The notes: generated from the letters alone by a model not told the origin. 64,000 nt of DNA from Diprion similis (GCF_021155765.1 NC_060117.1:8708001-8772000); one strand, 5' to 3'; shown: positions 48,801-61,200, numbered from the stretch's first letter. A program made the numbers and translations.

Positions 48801-50037
48801 GTTACAAATGGTATTTTCTTAATGCTTGAGTCTAGAAAAATGCAAAGAAGTTCTTACACTTTGCTTGAACTCTGTTATTGTGATCAGCATATAGACTTTA
48901 TATTAATATGGTAAAGCAATTCAGTCTATCATGGTAAGACAGACAAAATAAAAAAAAAAAAAACTCAACTCTTGACTGTCAACCTGAAGTGGCTGATTGT
49001 GTGTAAATTTGTCAAGAATAAACCTTTCTAATGGTTCAAAAATGTTGTCTTAATCCATTGAACCGATCACCAGCAATCGGTTCAATTTAGTCATAATGTT
49101 GCGTTTCATTAGGATTCAAAATATTACTTTTCTGATCACAAAAACAAAGTTGTTGTTAAATATAACGATTTCCCTAACGTTTGAGGCGAAGGAAATTAAT
49201 TCAAACTGTACAATACTCGGGCAACAATGATTGCGAGACAAATCTCTGGCGCGTTTCTTGCAGGGCATGAAGAACTTTGAAGCATTGAACTTGGCATGCC
49301 CAAATGCTGACTGTTCAAGTTCCGCATATTTGTCAATACTTTTCTGGGATGGAATCAAAGCTCACGGTTGCTCGGATATCCTTTCCATTGGGTCGACAGT
49401 GGCTTGCACCAATCTTCAGTGGCGTCGGAGTACACCATGGACAATCCCTGTAGCATACTCGACGGAGCATTCAACTTTCACAAGATATCCACGTCAAGCT
49501 TATCTTTGCGCAGCTTTTGACATCGTCAATAATCAGATCACGGTAATCTTGACATGTGAATTACGCAGGCTTCTGTTGTCCTCAAAGTTGTCCAAATGTT
49601 CAGTTCTTCATCTGATAGTGAATTAGACGATGACTATCTGACCCATCAAAGATTTTTTAATTCTAATACTAAACTTGATTGATATGTTCAAGGATCCACT
49701 AAGCTACATATCGCAGTGCGCCACCGACATCGCAAAACAAAATGAGAAAAAACTTAGCGCCAGTCGATCTCCAGGTGTAGTCAACGCATTGAACCAGGAG
49801 TCTTCTCCCGCAGCTGTTCTTTACCAAAGATATGCTCCAGGAATGAGTCCGAGAACTCCTCAGGGGGCTCTGAACTCCGGGGGAAACACCACGCCAGCAA
49901 AATATTCAATTCAGAGGCGATTGGAGAAGCTCCAATGGTACGGAGAACCGCCTGACTTGTCGCCTATTCCAGTGAATCGATCCGCTTCAAAAATAAATCG
50001 GAAATTCGTATCACCTATACGAATGCCAGAGCATTGA
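42891..50037 (+). CDS. BRCA2: BRCA2, RAD51 loader for homologous recombination
   Basis: Binds RAD51 through BRC repeats and single-stranded DNA through OB folds; nuclear DNA repair and meiosis. Exons: 42891-45129, 45207-45481, 45561-45707, 45808-45896, 46510-46743, 46847-46997, 47120-47335, 47424-47634, 47742-47920, 48017-48276, 48467-48650, 49264-49542, 49693-50037. All phases agree; total 4809 nt, 1602 aa (human about 3400, Drosophila about 970). The first exon holds three canonical BRC repeats. Exons 3 to 12 form the DSS1/ssDNA-binding domain: PIAGSLFLRKTQ, SPGVDPSLVPHKWVENHYRW, MELTDGWYSITASID, VYPIQYFEKTSNG and ACTNLQWR match the vertebrate protein. The frame is open upstream to 42798 with no ATG, so 42891 is the first possible ATG unless a small 5' exon exists. 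The donor after 47920 (GTACTA) is weak but gives the right phase. The last exon has SPRTP and SPI sites, possible CDK targets. Confidence 0.96.
42981..43049 (+). other. BRCA2: possible degenerate BRC unit near the BRCA2 N-terminus
   Basis: Residues about 31-53: FAFKANKPVINTSKDNLTKA followed by VQSF. The second half fits the BRC pattern (Ser, x3, Leu, x, Lys-Ala, x3, Phe). The FxTASGK half is replaced by FKANK. By-eye alignment needs a one-residue gap. Confidence 0.3.
43197..43271 (+). other. BRCA2: BRC repeat 1
   Basis: FTTASGK followed by PLLIGEVAMKKAKLLM. The FxTA module that docks on the RAD51 self-association site is intact. Confidence 0.92.
43788..43862 (+). other. BRCA2: BRC repeat 2
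   Basis: FNTASGK followed by TIPISEKALSSAKILW. Both the FxTA half and the ALxxAKxL half are present. Confidence 0.93.
43965..44003 (+). other. BRCA2: possible degenerate BRC unit (second half only)
   Basis: VSDRALSKVDIRM lines up with ISEKALSSAKILW and ISDQALNQAKILM of the flanking repeats. No FxTASGK precedes it. It could be a decayed repeat that keeps only the LFDE-like module. Confidence 0.45.
44073..44147 (+). other. BRCA2: BRC repeat 3
   Basis: FSTGSGK followed by AIKISDQALNQAKILM. The usual TA is TG here; Ala occupies a RAD51 pocket, so binding may be weaker. Confidence 0.9.
45561..49542 (+). other. BRCA2: BRCA2 DNA-binding domain: helical domain, OB1, OB2 with short tower, OB3
   Basis: Helical domain: GSLFLRKTQ (exon 3) to LMLTPDHVMEQLKYRYDREI-type sequence (exons 5-6). 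OB1: LTDGWYSITASIDAAMSHLI to CRAELMNSDQGCSPLE (exon 7). OB2: KIHSNSTRRVRWDTRLGY to VYPIQYFEKTSNG (exon 8). The tower region lies in exons 9-10 (RQAQIETIHAQARAEFEARN and a second helix, AFRDHLESMLTRSL), before OB2 resumes at KVTQVLKVRVTEG. OB3: VGVVGFSPPFGEFDTVGIII (exon 11) to VACTNLQWRRSTPW (exon 12). From IFRN to KVRV there are about 108 residues against about 136 in human, so the tower tip seems to be missing. Confidence 0.85.
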
Positions 50038-50341
50038 TAAGCTGAAATAGAAAAACAGCAGTCAGTGTTGGATGTGTGAAATTGAATTTTATTTATCGAG
50101 ATTACTGTTACCTTAATTTATTTTTTGTTGTTTTCGTTTTTTGATTTCTCTTGACAAGTGAAAAAGGATATATAAACGCAGTGCGTTTTTGTACAAAAGT
50201 TTCGAGACTCCATTTGGAGCGTAATGTTAAAAGGATTAGAGCTTCTAGAATTAAGTAAATGACTTATTTTTGTATCTATAAATATTATTTTCGTATTGCA
50301 GGGTTTTGTATTGTTCAGATACTGCTGACTTTGTTACATGG

Positions 50342-50347
50342 AATAAA
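50342..50347 (+). terminator. BRCA2 polyadenylation signal
   Basis: AATAAA about 305 nt after the stop codon, followed within 30 nt by the GT-rich CAGTGCGTTTTTG. Confidence 0.65.
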
Positions 50348-50399
50348 AAGGAAAATTTCAGTCAGTGCGTTTTTGATTCCACAATTTTGTTGCTTGCAT

Positions 50400-52250
50400 T
50401 CATTTGTTCATTATTGATGTTTGATAGAAGATTTGATTTTTCAGGATTCAAGTGAAACATATCGCGTGACTAAAATCAAAAGAGTGTCTGCGCCGATTTA
50501 CATTCTTTCGGAATTTGAATAACATAAAAACGTATCTTTACACCATACCTTGTGTACTAAACAATAACTCGTAAAATCATGAGAGCCCGATTGAAACCAA
50601 AATGGCTTATAAGCCTTCAATTTTAACATGATCTGAGCCTGTTTGTTATAGAACTCAAGTTTTTGGCGCATATTCTTTTATGAATTTACGAATCTATTAT
50701 TTATGTAAGAGTTGAAATTCTTTAATAATGATACCCATGTCTTACAGATTAAAATCGAGAATTATGAGCTCTTGTATTGATGTCAGCGCAAACTTAATTA
50801 ACACGGAATGATATTCCACTTTTACTTAACAACACCAACCATCGTGACTACCTGATTTACTGATTTACACCGTTTGAATAGTGCGAATGTAAGCGGATTG
50901 AGAAGCGGTATTAGCATCTTATCTTAATCCTTACAACACCCTAAATCAGCACTTCACCAGTCCTTTTCATATTGTTCTCCGAGGGTTTACTCACAGTTTC
51001 AATGCCGCGGTTTTTTTGTCGACGTACGGAATTAAATTACAAATATCCTCGACCTTCCGCAACGTAAATGCAGTTGAATCTGTCTCACAGGAAAGAAGGA
51101 ACTTATTTCTTTATTTATTAGCTGAATAATCACACTTGGTATCTCCTTATTTTATTCCGAAAACAAATTGGCTAATTCTAAGCTACAAATATTTCCTGGA
51201 ATTGATCAATAATCGTCAATCATTCGAAACGGTTTTTAGAAATAATATTTATATAAATTGGTATTTTTGTCAACGAGTAAAGAATCTGAATGTTTAACTG
51301 ACGCTGCCAAAACTGACAGATTTCGAAAACTTTACTCGCAAATTTCTGGTAAGTCGAATGCTTGTGATTATTATTTGAGGTGTTTCTGCGAGTGGAACAT
51401 TACCTGAAAAATCACAAAGCGGGTATTGCAGGTATACCATACGTACCTGTATAACGGGATAAGGCTTCACCTGCAGCGATTAAGGATGACTAATTTCGAA
51501 CAATATGCAAGCCCAGATTTACGATACCTTCTGAAATAGTTTCACAAGAAAAGAGGACCTTTGTGTTTTTGATCCAATTGTAATATTCATCAGTTGCTTG
51601 CTGACCAGACGTCCAGAGATTTTTTGAAAAACATGCAAGAACAACAGTCTGACCTCTGAATAGTTCTTTTTTGTATTATCAAATACGGACATTAATTTAT
51701 TAATGTTCATTGACAATGGCGCAAATATCAAAATTACTGAAGAATTTTTAAACGGTTCTTTCCCTTTTCGTAACTTTTGATTTAAATTGTAAGGTCCAGC
51801 CGATTTATTACTAATCCAGGTTTACCATTCCGCGGCACAGCGTTTCATATATGAGACACGTTTTTTGAATCGGTTATTTAAGATTTATATTCAGTTTTTG
51901 AGATATCTTCTCAGATTCCAATGTTGATGTTATCAGAGGGATTGCGATGACTACCCGAATATAGTGAGCGTTACAAATAAAGAAAGTGTTGAAAATACCT
52001 GTTTTTACAGAATAAATATAATTTTTAGAAGGAACGGGGTCTAGAAAAGTCGAACTCGGTAATCTTGGGTTTATGGGTTCCGAAAAACGAATCCGATGTC
52101 AAATTTTCAGAATTCAAAATAGCGGATCCAATATGGCGGACTGATAATATAAAAATTGATCATATTCGCTTATATTAGATCCACCATTTTGACTTTTGAA
52201 AATTTCTCAGATCCGACCCCATTTTTTAAATCAGTGACCTCGAGAACACT
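50400..52250. other. intergenic stretch downstream of BRCA2
   Basis: No gene seen. The segment 52070-52250 is another copy of the GATTCGTAATCAGCGACC-type family (CCAATATGGCGGAC and GATCCACCATTTTGAC). Confidence 0.45.
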
Positions 52251-52255
52251 TTTAT

Positions 52256-52985
52256 ACTTATAAGGAAAGTATTCCAGGTCTTATATTAAAGTAGGTTTAC
52301 TGAAAACTAGGCAAAACGTATTTTTTTTACCTGTTATTAAACACACTTTAAGAGGGTGAAACCACCCTCCATATTAAGACATGGCAAGGAGTGATTTGGC
52401 AGTTTTACCCACATGAACATAATAATTAATTTTCAACCAATTCAACTGTAAAAGTTTTTTCCTATTGAGAAATGAAAAATATAATTTGCTCAATTAAGAA
52501 AAAAAAAATAATTACGAGGGTACGCCATCCATAATTATGATTCATCAGTGCAAAAAATTGTTAAATTCAGATACAAAACTTTGAAAAAAATATATATTGC
52601 GTATGAATACAAAAAGAATACGACGTATCTTTCGATTTTCTCGAATATAAATACTTATTGGACGAAGTAACTACCCTTAAACAGTGTTTACCTTGTCTGT
52701 ATACCAATTTGTCATTTTTATACGAACAAAATTTATTAGGGCGCTTTTCACTCTAGGTACACGTTTCAAAGGTGTTTTTGAGGAATAAATTTTGTACAAA
52801 CTAATGAACTTCCTGCAAGGCAAACGTATCGCATATATATTTTTTAATATGTAAACTAAGAACATACACAGTTTTACAAGGTATTTTCGACAAATGTTTA
52901 AACTATACGCCACTCTAAATGTCATTTCGTAAAATTGTAGTGTATAATCGAGCGCTTGAATTGCGCTCGTCCTAGTCGTTGGAAA

Positions 52986-53017
<32 letters not shown>

Positions 53018-53992
53018 CTACTCAACATGAGTGTCTTTTTGCAGCTATTTAAAATTTGAAGTTCAATTTTTTTGTAAAATTTACAGTTAAAACTAGGGGA
53101 CGTACTAATTCCCTTGATATGTGTGTAACATTATAAGTCAATCAGCCTAGTGGTTTTGGGAAAAAATATGCAGCCGAATTGAAAATTGTTGTTTCGAGAA
53201 AAATGCATTTCAAATTCTTTATGCTGTTACGACTAATAAGACTAAACTTATGGCGCTTTAATATATATTTCGGGGATATATTTTCAAAACCTTAAACTAT
53301 AACGAAAATGATAATAATAAATTCGAGTTTTTGAAGGTTCTAGAGTAGAATATTACTTTAAGAGTAACTTATCGCAGCATAATACAAAATATCGAGTCTT
53401 ATCAGTCATTAGCAGCTTCTAATCAACGTAAACATTCAGAAATAAGATACTTTTTTTGGGGGAAATCCAAAAACGCGTCCATTTTTCCTAATTTTCACAC
53501 GATATATGTATTTTTTCAGATTCTTAGACTTGAATTTGACCATTTTTTGCATACGCGCGAGATTAACATTGTTCGCCAATATTTTTTTCGGGAAATAAAT
53601 AACACGACGAGTATCCTTTGGGTTTATAGGTAACATATATTTTTTCAGATCTTTAGACTTGAATTTGACAATTTTTTTCATAAATGTAATCATATTTAGG
53701 GGTGGTTCACTCTCTTAATTTTTTTGTTTTTCTTTTACTAGGGAAATTATATTTTTCAATTTTCGTTATGCAAAAGCTGTCCAGTTGGATTGGCTGAAAA
53801 ATATTATGTTGTTGTGGGTGAAACCGCCAAATTGCCCCTTTACATACCTTACTTTGCAGGGTGGTTTCACCCTTTTAAAGTGTTTTTATTGATAGATAAG
53901 AAAATACAATGCTCTTAGTTTTTAGTCTACTGTAACGTATTACTAAAGAAATCGAATCGGAGACATCTGCCTGGAATACTTTCCTTATCAGT
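52256..53992. mobile_element. large inverted-repeat element of about 1.7 kb
   Basis: The left arm (AAGGAAAGTATTCCAGG, then GAGGGTGAAACCACCCT) has inverse partners at the right (AGGGTGGTTTCACCCTTTTA and CCTGGAATACTTTCCTTAT). The arms are about 230 bp, so the centre is mostly unpaired. Inside, a block ATTTTTTCAGATTCTTAGAC, TTGAATTTGAC occurs twice about 120 bp apart (about 53510 and 53635). Poly-A tract at 52991-53014. No transposase frame. Confidence 0.65.
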
Positions 53993-54205
53993 TTGAAGGA
54001 ATTTGAATGAAAGGAAAAACGTACGCTTCAGAGGTTTAACGACGGCGGGGGGGGGTCGGGTTTTGATGGTGAAAAAAGCGATTTTTTGATAATTTTTGTA
54101 GAGAATACGGTTAATGCAACTGTAATTACGTAATTGGTACATGATAACGTAACATCTAAAGAATATCGTGTTAAATTTTCATTAAAAAATATTCAGAATT
54201 AAGTG

Positions 54206-54596
54206 AATGGCAGCAAATCCCCGCAGGTGCCTCGAAAAGAAGTTGTTTTGCGGTGGACGGCATGAATCAACACCGGATTATCTGAAATCAAAAAACCAAA
54301 GTTTTTTTCATCAGTTAGTGTGTTTTTCAAGGTTGTAACGGTGAGTTTTTTCTTTTTTTTTTGTAATTTTCTAATTTTTGGTAACACTCTGAAGTGAAGC
54401 AACCGATTTTCGAGGAAAAATCGGCCATTTGTTATTATAAAATAAATAATAATAATAAGAAAAAAAAAACTCTCCGTTGCAATCTAAAGAAACTCATTAG
54501 GTAATGAAAAAACTTCGGTTTTTTGACTTCAGATAATCCCACTGCACTGCAAAATAACTTTTTTTTCGAGGCGCCTGCGTAGATTTGCTGCCATTG
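54206..54596. mobile_element. fold-back element just upstream of the last promoter
   Basis: ATGGCAGCAAATCCCCGCAG at the left is matched inverted by CTGCGTAGATTTGCTGCCAT. GGATTATCTGAAATCAAAAA and TTTTGACTTCAGATAATCC pair further in. About 390 bp. Confidence 0.7.
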
Positions 54597-54707
54597 GTTT
54601 CATTTTTAATATCTCTCAATGCAAATTTAACTCAATATTCTTCAAATGTTTCTTGTTCGTGTTCCTGAGAAAATATTTCAAATAATTTTCCATTTCTACC
54701 TCCGAGA

Positions 54708-54723
54708 CCCCCCCCCCCCCCCC
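54708..54723. repeat. C homopolymer
   Basis: A run of about 16 C. Such runs are prone to length variation and sequencing error. Confidence 0.8.
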
Positions 54724-54739
54724 ATAAAGTCCTAACAAT

Positions 54740-55272
54740 AAGAAGGATTTGTCATGTCTTCGGACCTGCGAGGAGCGGCGCGTCGGTGCGAATTGCGCAT
54801 GCGCAGGACTCCAGCACAGGAGTGAATCCAGCGTGCTCGGGTCTCAGGAACCGGACAGCGAGACAGTTTGACTGCGAGCGGCGCAAAGCCTAGTTCGTGG
54901 GGAAACGAGGGTCCAGTTAGTCAGCTGCGACGTGTGTGGCGCGTGCTTTGAACGAAGCGAAACGTTGGAAGTGGGTAAACTATTTTTCCAATATTCTACA
55001 GTATTTCGCGGGTGGCGCTAAATTTTAGAAATTTTTCGAAAGCTTTTATACGGTCCGCGTGTGTTGTGGGTAAAAAAGTGGTGCGGCACCTTCGGGGGTT
55101 CGAAAACAGCACAAAAATCACGAGTGCCATGCGATGATCGATTTGCCGGTTCCGATCGGTGAAACGGTTCCTTCGGTGCGTCGTTGGGTGGCTAAACGCC
55201 AGGCCTGAGCGATCCAATTTCCAATTTCTCATTTTCTACGCACCGAGTGTCCCACGTTTGATCATTCGCAGA
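54740..55272 (+). promoter_or_regulatory. CpG-rich promoter and 5' UTR of the last gene
   Basis: Base composition changes sharply to GC- and CpG-rich. A perfect TGCGCATGCGCA palindrome lies at 54794-54805, the NRF1 (insect Erect wing) site found in many core promoters of broadly expressed genes. Upstream ATGs occur at 55129 (immediate stop) and 55134 (an upstream frame of 24 codons), which may limit translation of the main frame. The transcription start cannot be fixed from sequence. Confidence 0.6.
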
Positions 55273-58200
55273 ATGGGGGAATCACAAAAGGTGGAGTTTG
55301 CCGTCGGCAGCGAGGTTTCACCGGTCTCGTTTTACAAAAGTGCATTCGCCAGGTCGTTCGTGATGAATTCGCGCGAGACGAAATCCCTTGATTTCGGGTT
55401 TATGAACAGCGAGACTATCGCCGAGGAGCCCATTAACTCAACGTCTCCCACGTCGAACGACAACAGGAACAACAACTTCGTGCCTCAGAACTCCCAGATC
55501 ACCGGCAAACCAATTAGCAGCTCCGATGTCAAGCTCTGGAGGATTAACGAGGTATGTACAGTCAATTATACCTTGGAGAACACTTTGAGTGAACTGACGT
55601 AAACAATAACAATAACGCAGAGTCAACCGCTTTGGCATTTGTGTTTCGCGGGTTGCTGTGCCTGTCGGCGTCACGTGACGATGCTGGGGATGGAGTTGGC
55701 GATCTATACATTTTTTTTCCCTGTCGCTTTTTCATTATGACGTCATACTTCCACCAGAGAATACGAAGATACGTAGAAGAACGTTGCCGTAGAAGTGGGC
55801 AATGCCAAATTCTACCTGGGGTACCCAAATTTAAGCATACAACATGCATTATTCTTAATTCTTAGGCGAGAGAATGATTAACGATGCATATTTGAGAAAA
55901 ATCGCTACTACGCGTCTCTAGGAATCTTCATAATTTAGTAAATCGTTGTAAACAAAATATACTTTAATTTTGAAAAATCAATTCCTTGAAGGTCATATTT
56001 AAATTGGTCAATAATGAGGATTTTTAGCCTAACGTTATGAACTTCAGTCTTATATGATTTTTAGCGGGAAACAAATGAAAATACTTTAACTCCTCAGATA
56101 CTCTCACAAGCGGCACGAGATAAAACTCTAAATCAAACAATTCCAATTTGGTGTGACGAAATATGTTCCAAGTCTTTCTCTATGTAGTTGCAAATATTTT
56201 TTATTGCTAAATATTAAAAAGAAGAGGAATCCGATCGCGAAAAAAAAAATTCACTCGAAACTTATTTGTATTTATAGGAATTATCAAATACTTCACCTGA
56301 TAGGAATCAGCAAATCAACCAGTCCTTAAAATTTTACAGCTATGACGATTGGAATTAATTGTAAATTAAAAAAAAAAAAAAAAAACTACTTGAAGTAAAG
56401 CTAAAAAATTGCAATAAAATCCTCAGAATTGCTCTGAGCGAAATAAGTTAGTATAGACAATATATAGTATTTCGAGTGCTTGTGCTTCAAGTTTGTAATG
56501 CTTGCAGCAAATATCGACTGCACTTGATGGTGATTTCTAAGGGTTATTTGACACGTGAGGCGTCTCTTATCTTATTTATTTAGAACGTTCAACCCGCAGG
56601 TGGTCAGCCAAGTAGTTGATTAGAAAATTGAACAACGTAGGTAGAACGCGTCGATGGATTCATTTGAGGAATCTGATGATTCGGTGAAACTTTATTTTTC
56701 ATTTACTGTTTCAAGAATTTTTAAGGGTGCGAGAACAGAGCATTATTTAAATAGACGAATTGTTTCCTTAATTTCAAGGATGCAAAGTATTTTCAAAGCG
56801 CGAGAAATCTTCAAACGATTTCACAATAACCGCGTCAAAAATTATAAGAACAAGATGAATTACAATTTTTCATTTTTTTTTATCAATGAGGCGGATTATA
56901 TGCGGTTAAATTAAACTTCAATTACGTTTTTTTCTTCTTCGTGATAGGTACAACGAAGCTTTCGATGATGCTTTACTTTTTCCAGTTTATTCCTATTTTC
57001 GTTCGTCTCTTTAACCGATTGCGAGTCCATCTGGTCAAACAGCTGTTCTTGACGGAAATCCCAAACCCATTTATAACGACTAGTGTGCTTTGAATATTTC
57101 CAGACTCAAGTTTCCCGAGAATTTGAATTGACATCGGAGCTCTTTAAATCTCAGTTTTGGAAAGACTGAAAAAAATGAATTTACCTCCCGCGTTTTTACA
57201 TTTATTTTCTTCAAATTATAATGTTCACTAAAATTGATTTTATTAGAAAATTTCAATTAGATGAATATTCAAACAGTTGATTAAAATCCTTAATGTCTAA
57301 TTACGCAAATTTGCATAAAGATAAATTGAGATTGGATAAAACGGAAAAAATCATTAACAGCTTGCCTGGAAATCAAGGAAATGTCAGGGTGTTTGACATT
57401 CCATTGAAATTACCACTTTGTTATGTCTTTCATTCACGCATAGGTAACGTACAGAATTCTTTTTTTACACCGTCGTAAGACGCTTTTGCAATCGCCAGAT
57501 TTGAATACAATATGAACGTAGATCTTGAGATGGTTCATGGCTATTGTTTCCCTATTACTGTGCGCCTGGTGGCGTTGAGAAATTTATGCAAGCACTAGAG
57601 TCGTCAATTCATGTGTAATAGTAAAGCAGGGGATTCGATGCGGCCGTAGGATATGCGTCCATCTACCTTTAGTTTCATATCAAATTCATGGATGTCTAAC
57701 TACCTTGGCCCCGATCGTCATCGCTGGATGTGAAAAGAAAACCTGAGAGTATATAAAAGGGTTGGAGATGGGCGCGTTCCGATGCTGTAACAAGTTGCGT
57801 TTTACCTGAAAAACACGAGGCTAAAGTTAGTTAGGTTAGGCTAACGAAAAATTAGGGGAAAAAATATTATTTTGTAAGTTTATAGTAACTTTGAAGTAGT
57901 TAAGTTTTCAAATTTCGAATATACTTCCTGAATTCAGACACTCTTGCAGTTGTAAAATGATGATTTTTTGAAACGTTAATCGTTACGATAACGTCACGAT
58001 AACGTCACTAACTTTAGCCTCATTGCAATCGTGGAATCGTTAGGGAATTTTACGATTCAAAATTAGTGGCAACCCTGACTGCATAAGCAAATGCGCCAAT
58101 GGCGAAAGAATGTTTTTAAATCATATTGTCCATAAACCGATTGTCTTTTCATATAATTGTATACTCTAGTTATTGTTAATTATCGTTATGTGATTGCTAA

Positions 58201-58278
58201 TTTTGAGTTGACATTCTTTTCTTGCAGATCACAACCGTTGACAGCGAGGGACCGACAGAATTGGACAAACTTCGAAAA
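55273..58278 (+). CDS. unidentified gene, first two coding exons (continues past right edge)
   Basis: Exon 1 is 55273-55551 (93 codons from ATG, donor GTATGT). Exon 2 is 58228-58278 (17 codons, acceptor CTTGCAG, donor GTGAGT). Both junctions are phase 0. Protein start: MGESQKVEFAVGSEVSPVSF; later FARSFVMNSRETKSLDFGFM; then a Ser/Asn/Thr-rich, probably disordered stretch; then SSSDVKLWRINE joined to ITTVDSEGPTELDKLRK. There is no signal peptide, membrane segment or known domain in these 110 residues. I do not recognise the family. CpG-rich first exon and strong splice sites argue that it is real. The ATG is the first in the open frame downstream of the promoter; a non-ATG extension upstream is possible. 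Confidence 0.7.
55552..58227. other. first intron of the unidentified gene
   Basis: A palindromic TGACGTCA (CRE) lies at 55738-55745, about 190 bp after the donor. GAGGCTAAAGTTAGT (about 57819) and ACTAACTTTAGCCTC (about 58006) form an inverted pair, with a GGTTAGG run near the left arm. No other exon is supported. Confidence 0.4.
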
Positions 58279-58289
58279 GTGAGTTGAAA

Positions 58290-61200
58290 CAAATTAATGC
58301 TTTTATTATAAAATAAAAACAATTCTCGTACATCGAGAAAATCTGAAATACTCGGCATGAAAATTCTCGAATCATGAATTATTATCCTGAGATTTGTCTA
58401 GTGAGTTTTTATAAAAACAAAATTATTTTTTTACTTTCGAATAAATTATCGAGACTATTATGTAAAAAATATTCGGAATTTTGATAAATAATTTCCTAAT
58501 TTCGATCCTCTTTACGGGAGTGAAGCTTATCCAGATTTCAGCAGGCGCGTATAATCGAAGAAAATTGCAATCGGCAAGTGCGTTAATGCGGAATCGGATT
58601 GCACGATAATTAATATCGTTTTCTCTACACCTATTCGAGAACTTGCCTACAACCTGATATTAAATAACGGGAAGGAATCAGAGCCGGCTTATCTTTTATC
58701 ACGGATCACGTAACGTCCATTATACATATATACAAATATAACGCGCAACTGCAACGTTCGGTAGTTAAAACCTGTAGCAGGTTACCTACTCCGGTCTTTT
58801 TATCTTTCACTTTTTCAAACTATGCAATATCGATGCTGGTATCTGAAACCGAATTGTGTGTTGGGCAATAGTAGAGTCACGGTGCATGCTTATCGATTTC
58901 TTTTTTATCGACTCAGTATAGTGACATATGATATTAATAATTGTCCGGGTACAAATTCAACTTACGTGACCAACAAAATTGTAGAAAATGAAGGATATTG
59001 GGTGAGAAGAATTTTCCTGATACGAAAATACTCGAAATGTTGTTGAGTATAAAATTTACGGATTTAGTTTCAATTTTTGCCACCAGAGAGTGTAACGAAA
59101 AATTTTTTTTTACATATTAAGCGAATGAGAATTTATTGCGCTCGCTCCACAATCTCTACTATCTTCAACTTCAAAAATGCTGACAAGTCGCGTATTGAGC
59201 ACAACTGCCACCGAGAATTGCTCAAATTTTTGAGGTTATACACATCGTGACGATTTGTCGTCTACATTTATGACGGTTGGCTGCCCTGGCGAACAGCCGC
59301 TTTCGGATTGTAGCGCATGTGCTTTAAACTTTAGCAAACTAAGGACCATGCGGTCGTTAGGAATTCACTCTGTGTAATTAATTATATGTACGTTGAGTTA
59401 TGATCGTATTACGTGTATACTTGGAAAGAGGATGAAAAATATTGTCGTGTGAGTTGATCTTGTGTATCAAATCTGTTCACACACGAAATATCGCATGAAG
59501 AAAAATTGATAAATTGACGAATGATAAAAACTCCGTATAATCAATATATAAATATATATCAGCGATTTGAAGCGATAGTATGAAATTAAAAATATCACGG
59601 AATTTAAAGTTTAAACATAGAAAAATGGTCGAAAGTAGGTATTTGAAAAGTGTATTTAAAACAGACAAAAGGATGTTGAGCATTCAATATTCTATTCAAA
59701 CTCTTTGTCTCTAAGCAATGCAGCAAATTGCGCTAAATTGGGAAACCTATAATCCGCGTCCCAGTTGGAATTCGTAGAAAACTTATACCTGCGTTCAACA
59801 CCCAATTAGCAACGTGTGCACCACAGGGTGTCTTGGCACTAGGAACTAGGAACGGGTATAGCTCAGTGAAACAAAGGCACGTTAAGGGTCACGTTAATCC
59901 TTCGATTGTCTGAGGTTGTTAAATGCCAAGACCCGGGTGGTGGTAATTCCTTTTGACTAACTTCAGGTCCAATGGATTACAGTCAAAATGGTAGGTGATG
60001 GCTGTACTTTAATTTATTTAGATATCGGGGTTATAATACGATTCGCCGTATAGGAATAGGCAGGTGCTTGACATCGGCTTAGCGAATACCATAAAACCCA
60101 ATGTACGACATGACATCTCGTTGATATGGATACTTTGCTGAGTTGGAATTACGGTTTGCTCTTCTTTTGTTATTCGTAAGAGGGTAGATTGTAATAAAGA
60201 GTTTGAAAAGTGGGTGGATCTTGGGAATCCATATCTCGACTACAATTTACAAAGTGGCGACGGTTTGAAGTTAAAATCCAAGTTTTCTTTCAAAATCCAC
60301 GATTTTTTTTTTTTTTTCAATCATGTTCATAATTTCAACGGACATAAGATGATGTGTTAATTGTAAGTTCATGCAACAGCTAAGGCGATGCGATGGGATA
60401 AAGTGAAACGAAAATGGATTGGATAGAATGAATGGTCAGCTGACTTCCGGCCGAATGAATTCTCGCAGCTTCTGTTCGTGCAGGTTGTACGTTCAAGAAG
60501 AACGAGACCCAGGTCGTAAGGACAGGGAGACCAAGTTCTTTGTTAGTTGAACTGTGAGGCAGGCATAACACGCGAACTTAAGTATAACTTTCCGGTTATT
60601 ATGTGCCTGAGACCTTAAATTACCAAAATTGACAAAATTCCCCGCCAAATGGTCTGACGGTAAAAAAACAAACAAGAAAACTAATCGACGACAATAGCAT
60701 ACTGATTAAAAATAAAAAATTAAGAATTTGAATCCGCAGCTATATTATAGATGCAAAAAATAAAGAAAACTAAAATTTATTAATAATCCCTGTTTATTGA
60801 TGTAATTCTGAAAAAATTCTTGTATAATATGAAATTATGCGAGAGAGTAAAAAGGAATTTATTATATCAAAACAGAAGTTATGTTCGATATTTAAACGCT
60901 CATCGCGTTGATAGAATAATTATTATTTTGCAAGTTGGAGCGATAATGAATAATTCAAATTTAAATTTAAATTTGACCGTTCACTGAGCTGAATGAAATA
61001 CAAGCAAGTTTAATCAGGGGTTGATTTAACCCTTTGGCTTACGGTCGCGAAAATTCTCGATCATTTGGACCCTTCGACGGATGGAAAAAAGGGAGGGAGC
61101 GACAAAAGGAAAATTGTTGTTAAAAAAGCACAGGGGACTCGAAAAAGATCGCGCTGTGTAGTATCTGTGGATACATATAACGTGTCCGATGATAATTACT

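Noticed and set aside
55438..55849. Minus-strand open frames over exon 1 of the unidentified gene
   Set aside because: Arise from high GC content; no splice or start context, and the plus strand explains the sequence.
59855..59945. tRNA-like A box (GGGTATAGCTCAGTG)
   Set aside because: No GGTTCGANTCC B box follows at the right distance and no cloverleaf can be drawn.
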